From: Jannaschia sp. Os4
Lineage (GTDB): Bacteria > Pseudomonadota > Alphaproteobacteria > Rhodobacterales > Rhodobacteraceae
Assembly (NCBI RefSeq): GCF_016820245.1
Contig: NZ_JAFCAR010000005.1
Coordinates: forward strand, 1 to 64,000
Length of the DNA stretch: 64,000 nt
Direction of reading: 5' to 3'
In this document: positions 62,979-64,000 of the stretch, one piece after another
Layout: each line of letters starts with the position of its first letter
Numbering within the stretch: the stretch's first letter is position 1
Position numbers and translations under genes: made by a program
Notes under the pieces: generated by a model
Database searches by the model: none
The model's input: the letters and a program-made list of their open reading frames with translations, nothing else
Told to the model about the DNA's origin: nothing

Positions 62979-63203
62979 TCAGACCCGGCGGTGCTCGGCC
63001 TCGGTCTCGCCCTTGGGCGGATAGACCTCGGCGTGGGACGGCTCGACCTCGGTCCCCGTGGTGACGGAGTTCGGGTCGTGGGTCGTGCCCTGCGGGCCGT
63101 GGGTGTGGACGCCTGCCGCCACGCGCGCGCCGGGAGAGGCGGGATGGGCGGCGGTGACGGGCTTCGGCGTGGGCGTGTAGGGGTCGCGGTCGGTATGGGC
63201 CAT
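62979..63203 (-). CDS. Hypothetical hydrophilic protein, 74 aa
   Basis: A 74-residue polar protein rich in Pro, Thr, His and Glu with no hydrophobic segment, so likely disordered. GGAG precedes the ATG (GAAGGAGACCTCGA), supporting translation. No family was recognised. It sits between the hydrolase gene and rimO. Confidence 0.55.
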   Translation of the reverse strand: MAHTDRDPYTPTPKPVTAAHPASPGARVAAGVHTHGPQGTTHDPNSVTTGTEVEPSHAEVYPPKGETEAEHRRV

Positions 63204-63261
63204 TCGAGGTCTCCTTCGGGGCGTGAATCCCCGAAGGCCGCCGTTCGTTCCGATCCCCCCC

Positions 63262-64000
63262 CTACCGGACCGGCGTCCCCCAGAGGTCGTAGTCGGACGC
63301 CTCGTCCACCTCGACCTCGACCAGATCGCCGGGGGCGAGGCCGTCCGCGTCCGCGGCGTCGACGAAGAGGTTGCCGTCGATCTCGGGGGCGTCCTTGGCC
63401 GTGCGGCAGGTCGCCCCGTCCTCGTCCACGGCGTCCACGATCACCGTCTCGCGCCCGCCGACCCGCGCGGCCAGCTTCTCGGCGGAGATGCGCTGCGACA
63501 CCTCCATGAAGCGGGCGTAGCGCTCCTGCTTCACCTCGTCGGGCACGTGGTCGGGCAGGGCGTTGGAGCGCGCGCCGGCCACGTCCTCGTAGGTGAAGGC
63601 GCCCACCCGGTCCAAGCGCGCCTCCTCCAGCCAGTCGAGCAGGGTCCGGAACTCGGCCTCCGTCTCGCCGGGATAGCCGACGATGAAGGTCGAGCGGATC
63701 GCCATGTCAGGGCAGATCGAGCGCCACTCTGCGATGCGGTCCAAGGTCTTCTCGGCGGCGGCGGGGCGGGCCATGCGCCGCAGCGTGTCGGGATGGGCGT
63801 GCTGGAACGGCACGTCGAGATACGGGAGCACCAGCCCCTCGGCCATGAGCGGCACGAGGTCGCGCACGAACGGGTAGGGATAAACGTAGTGCAGCCGCAC
63901 CCACGCCCCGAGCGAGCCGAGGTCGCGGGCGAGCGGCACGATGGCCCGCGCGTCGCCCCGGTCGACGCCGTAGGCCGACGTGTCCTGGCTGATGACGAGC
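63262..64000 (-). CDS. rimO: RimO, ribosomal protein S12 methylthiotransferase (3' part)
   Basis: The C-terminal 245 or so residues; the gene continues beyond the window end. The visible part begins at [16 protein letters not shown], then [30 protein letters not shown], and [15 protein letters not shown] of the radical-SAM barrel, and a C-terminal TRAM domain ([22 protein letters not shown]). These match RimO, which methylthiolates Asp of ribosomal protein S12. The cluster-binding cysteines lie in the missing part. Confidence 0.93.
   Translation of the reverse strand, partial: LVISQDTSAYGVDRGDARAIVPLARDLGSLGAWVRLHYVYPYPFVRDLVPLMAEGLVLPYLDVPFQHAHPDTLRRMARPAAAEKTLDRIAEWRSICPDMAIRSTFIVGYPGETEAEFRTLLDWLEEARLDRVGAFTYEDVAGARSNALPDHVPDEVKQERYARFMEVSQRISAEKLAARVGGRETVIVDAVDEDGATCRTAKDAPEIDGNLFVDAADADGLAPGDLVEVEVDEASDYDLWGTPVR

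Overview
The window is very GC-rich, gene-dense chromosomal DNA. Gene content points to an alphaproteobacterium of the Rhodobacteraceae/roseobacter type: DUF1150 beside a small heat-shock protein, a PtsP-type enzyme I, the kdsA-kdsB-kdsD set, a DUF465 gene ahead of purEK, HWE/LOV signalling, and a winged-helix regulator joined to bifunctional sulfate adenylyltransferase/APS kinase. No transposase, integrase, phage gene, CRISPR array or rRNA operon was seen. No stretch longer than about 300 bases lacks a gene.

0-9 kb is accessory/catabolic: a SnoaL-like double-domain protein, ExoD, an overlapping SDR - LacI regulator - second SnoaL-like operon behind a clear palindromic operator, a putative metalloprotease, then a bicupin - FAD monooxygenase - MetE-like cassette. 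9-16.5 kb holds two small membrane proteins, a HisC-like aminotransferase, a GhrA/glyoxalase-fold pair, PtsP, duplicated SRPBCC proteins and NudC. 16.6-20.6 kb is a NitT/TauT-type ABC importer whose binding-protein and ATPase genes are separated by a LOV histidine kinase. 20.6-27.4 kb carries a TspO-like protein, an OmpV/MipA barrel, PhzF, a fused NuoE-NuoF (FdsB-like) flavoprotein and an FAD oxidoreductase.

27.4-29.5 kb is the divergent hemE/hemC pair, with a TGT-N12-ACA site between the genes. 29.6-37.6 kb has a TPR-sulfotransferase, a Hint-like protein, an Lrp regulator, an Hsp70-like gene interrupted by an in-frame amber codon, trxB, and the winged-helix-Sat-CysC fusion preceded by several inverted repeats. 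37.8-42.1 kb makes surface-sugar precursors (Kdo genes, ManC-type GDP-mannose enzyme). 42.3-49.1 kb has a response regulator with a STAS partner, DUF1150/Hsp20, purEK, a LysM protein, tRNA-Gly, a GNAT and an ABC exporter. 49.3-55.7 kb has an acyl-CoA synthetase, a BchE-like B12/radical-SAM protein and a 1002-residue GspL/GspC-like membrane protein. 55.9-64 kb has SIMPL, TruA, YcjX, an acyltransferase, an SDR, small proteins, an M48 lipoprotein, a secreted hydrolase and the 3' part of rimO.

A possible common thread is light/oxygen/tetrapyrrole biology: BchE-like protein, CrtJ/PpsR-type site at hemE/hemC, TspO-like protein, LOV kinase. This is inference, because no photosynthesis gene cluster lies inside the window. 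Convergent gene pairs are packed tightly, and several share a CTAG that supplies both stop codons.
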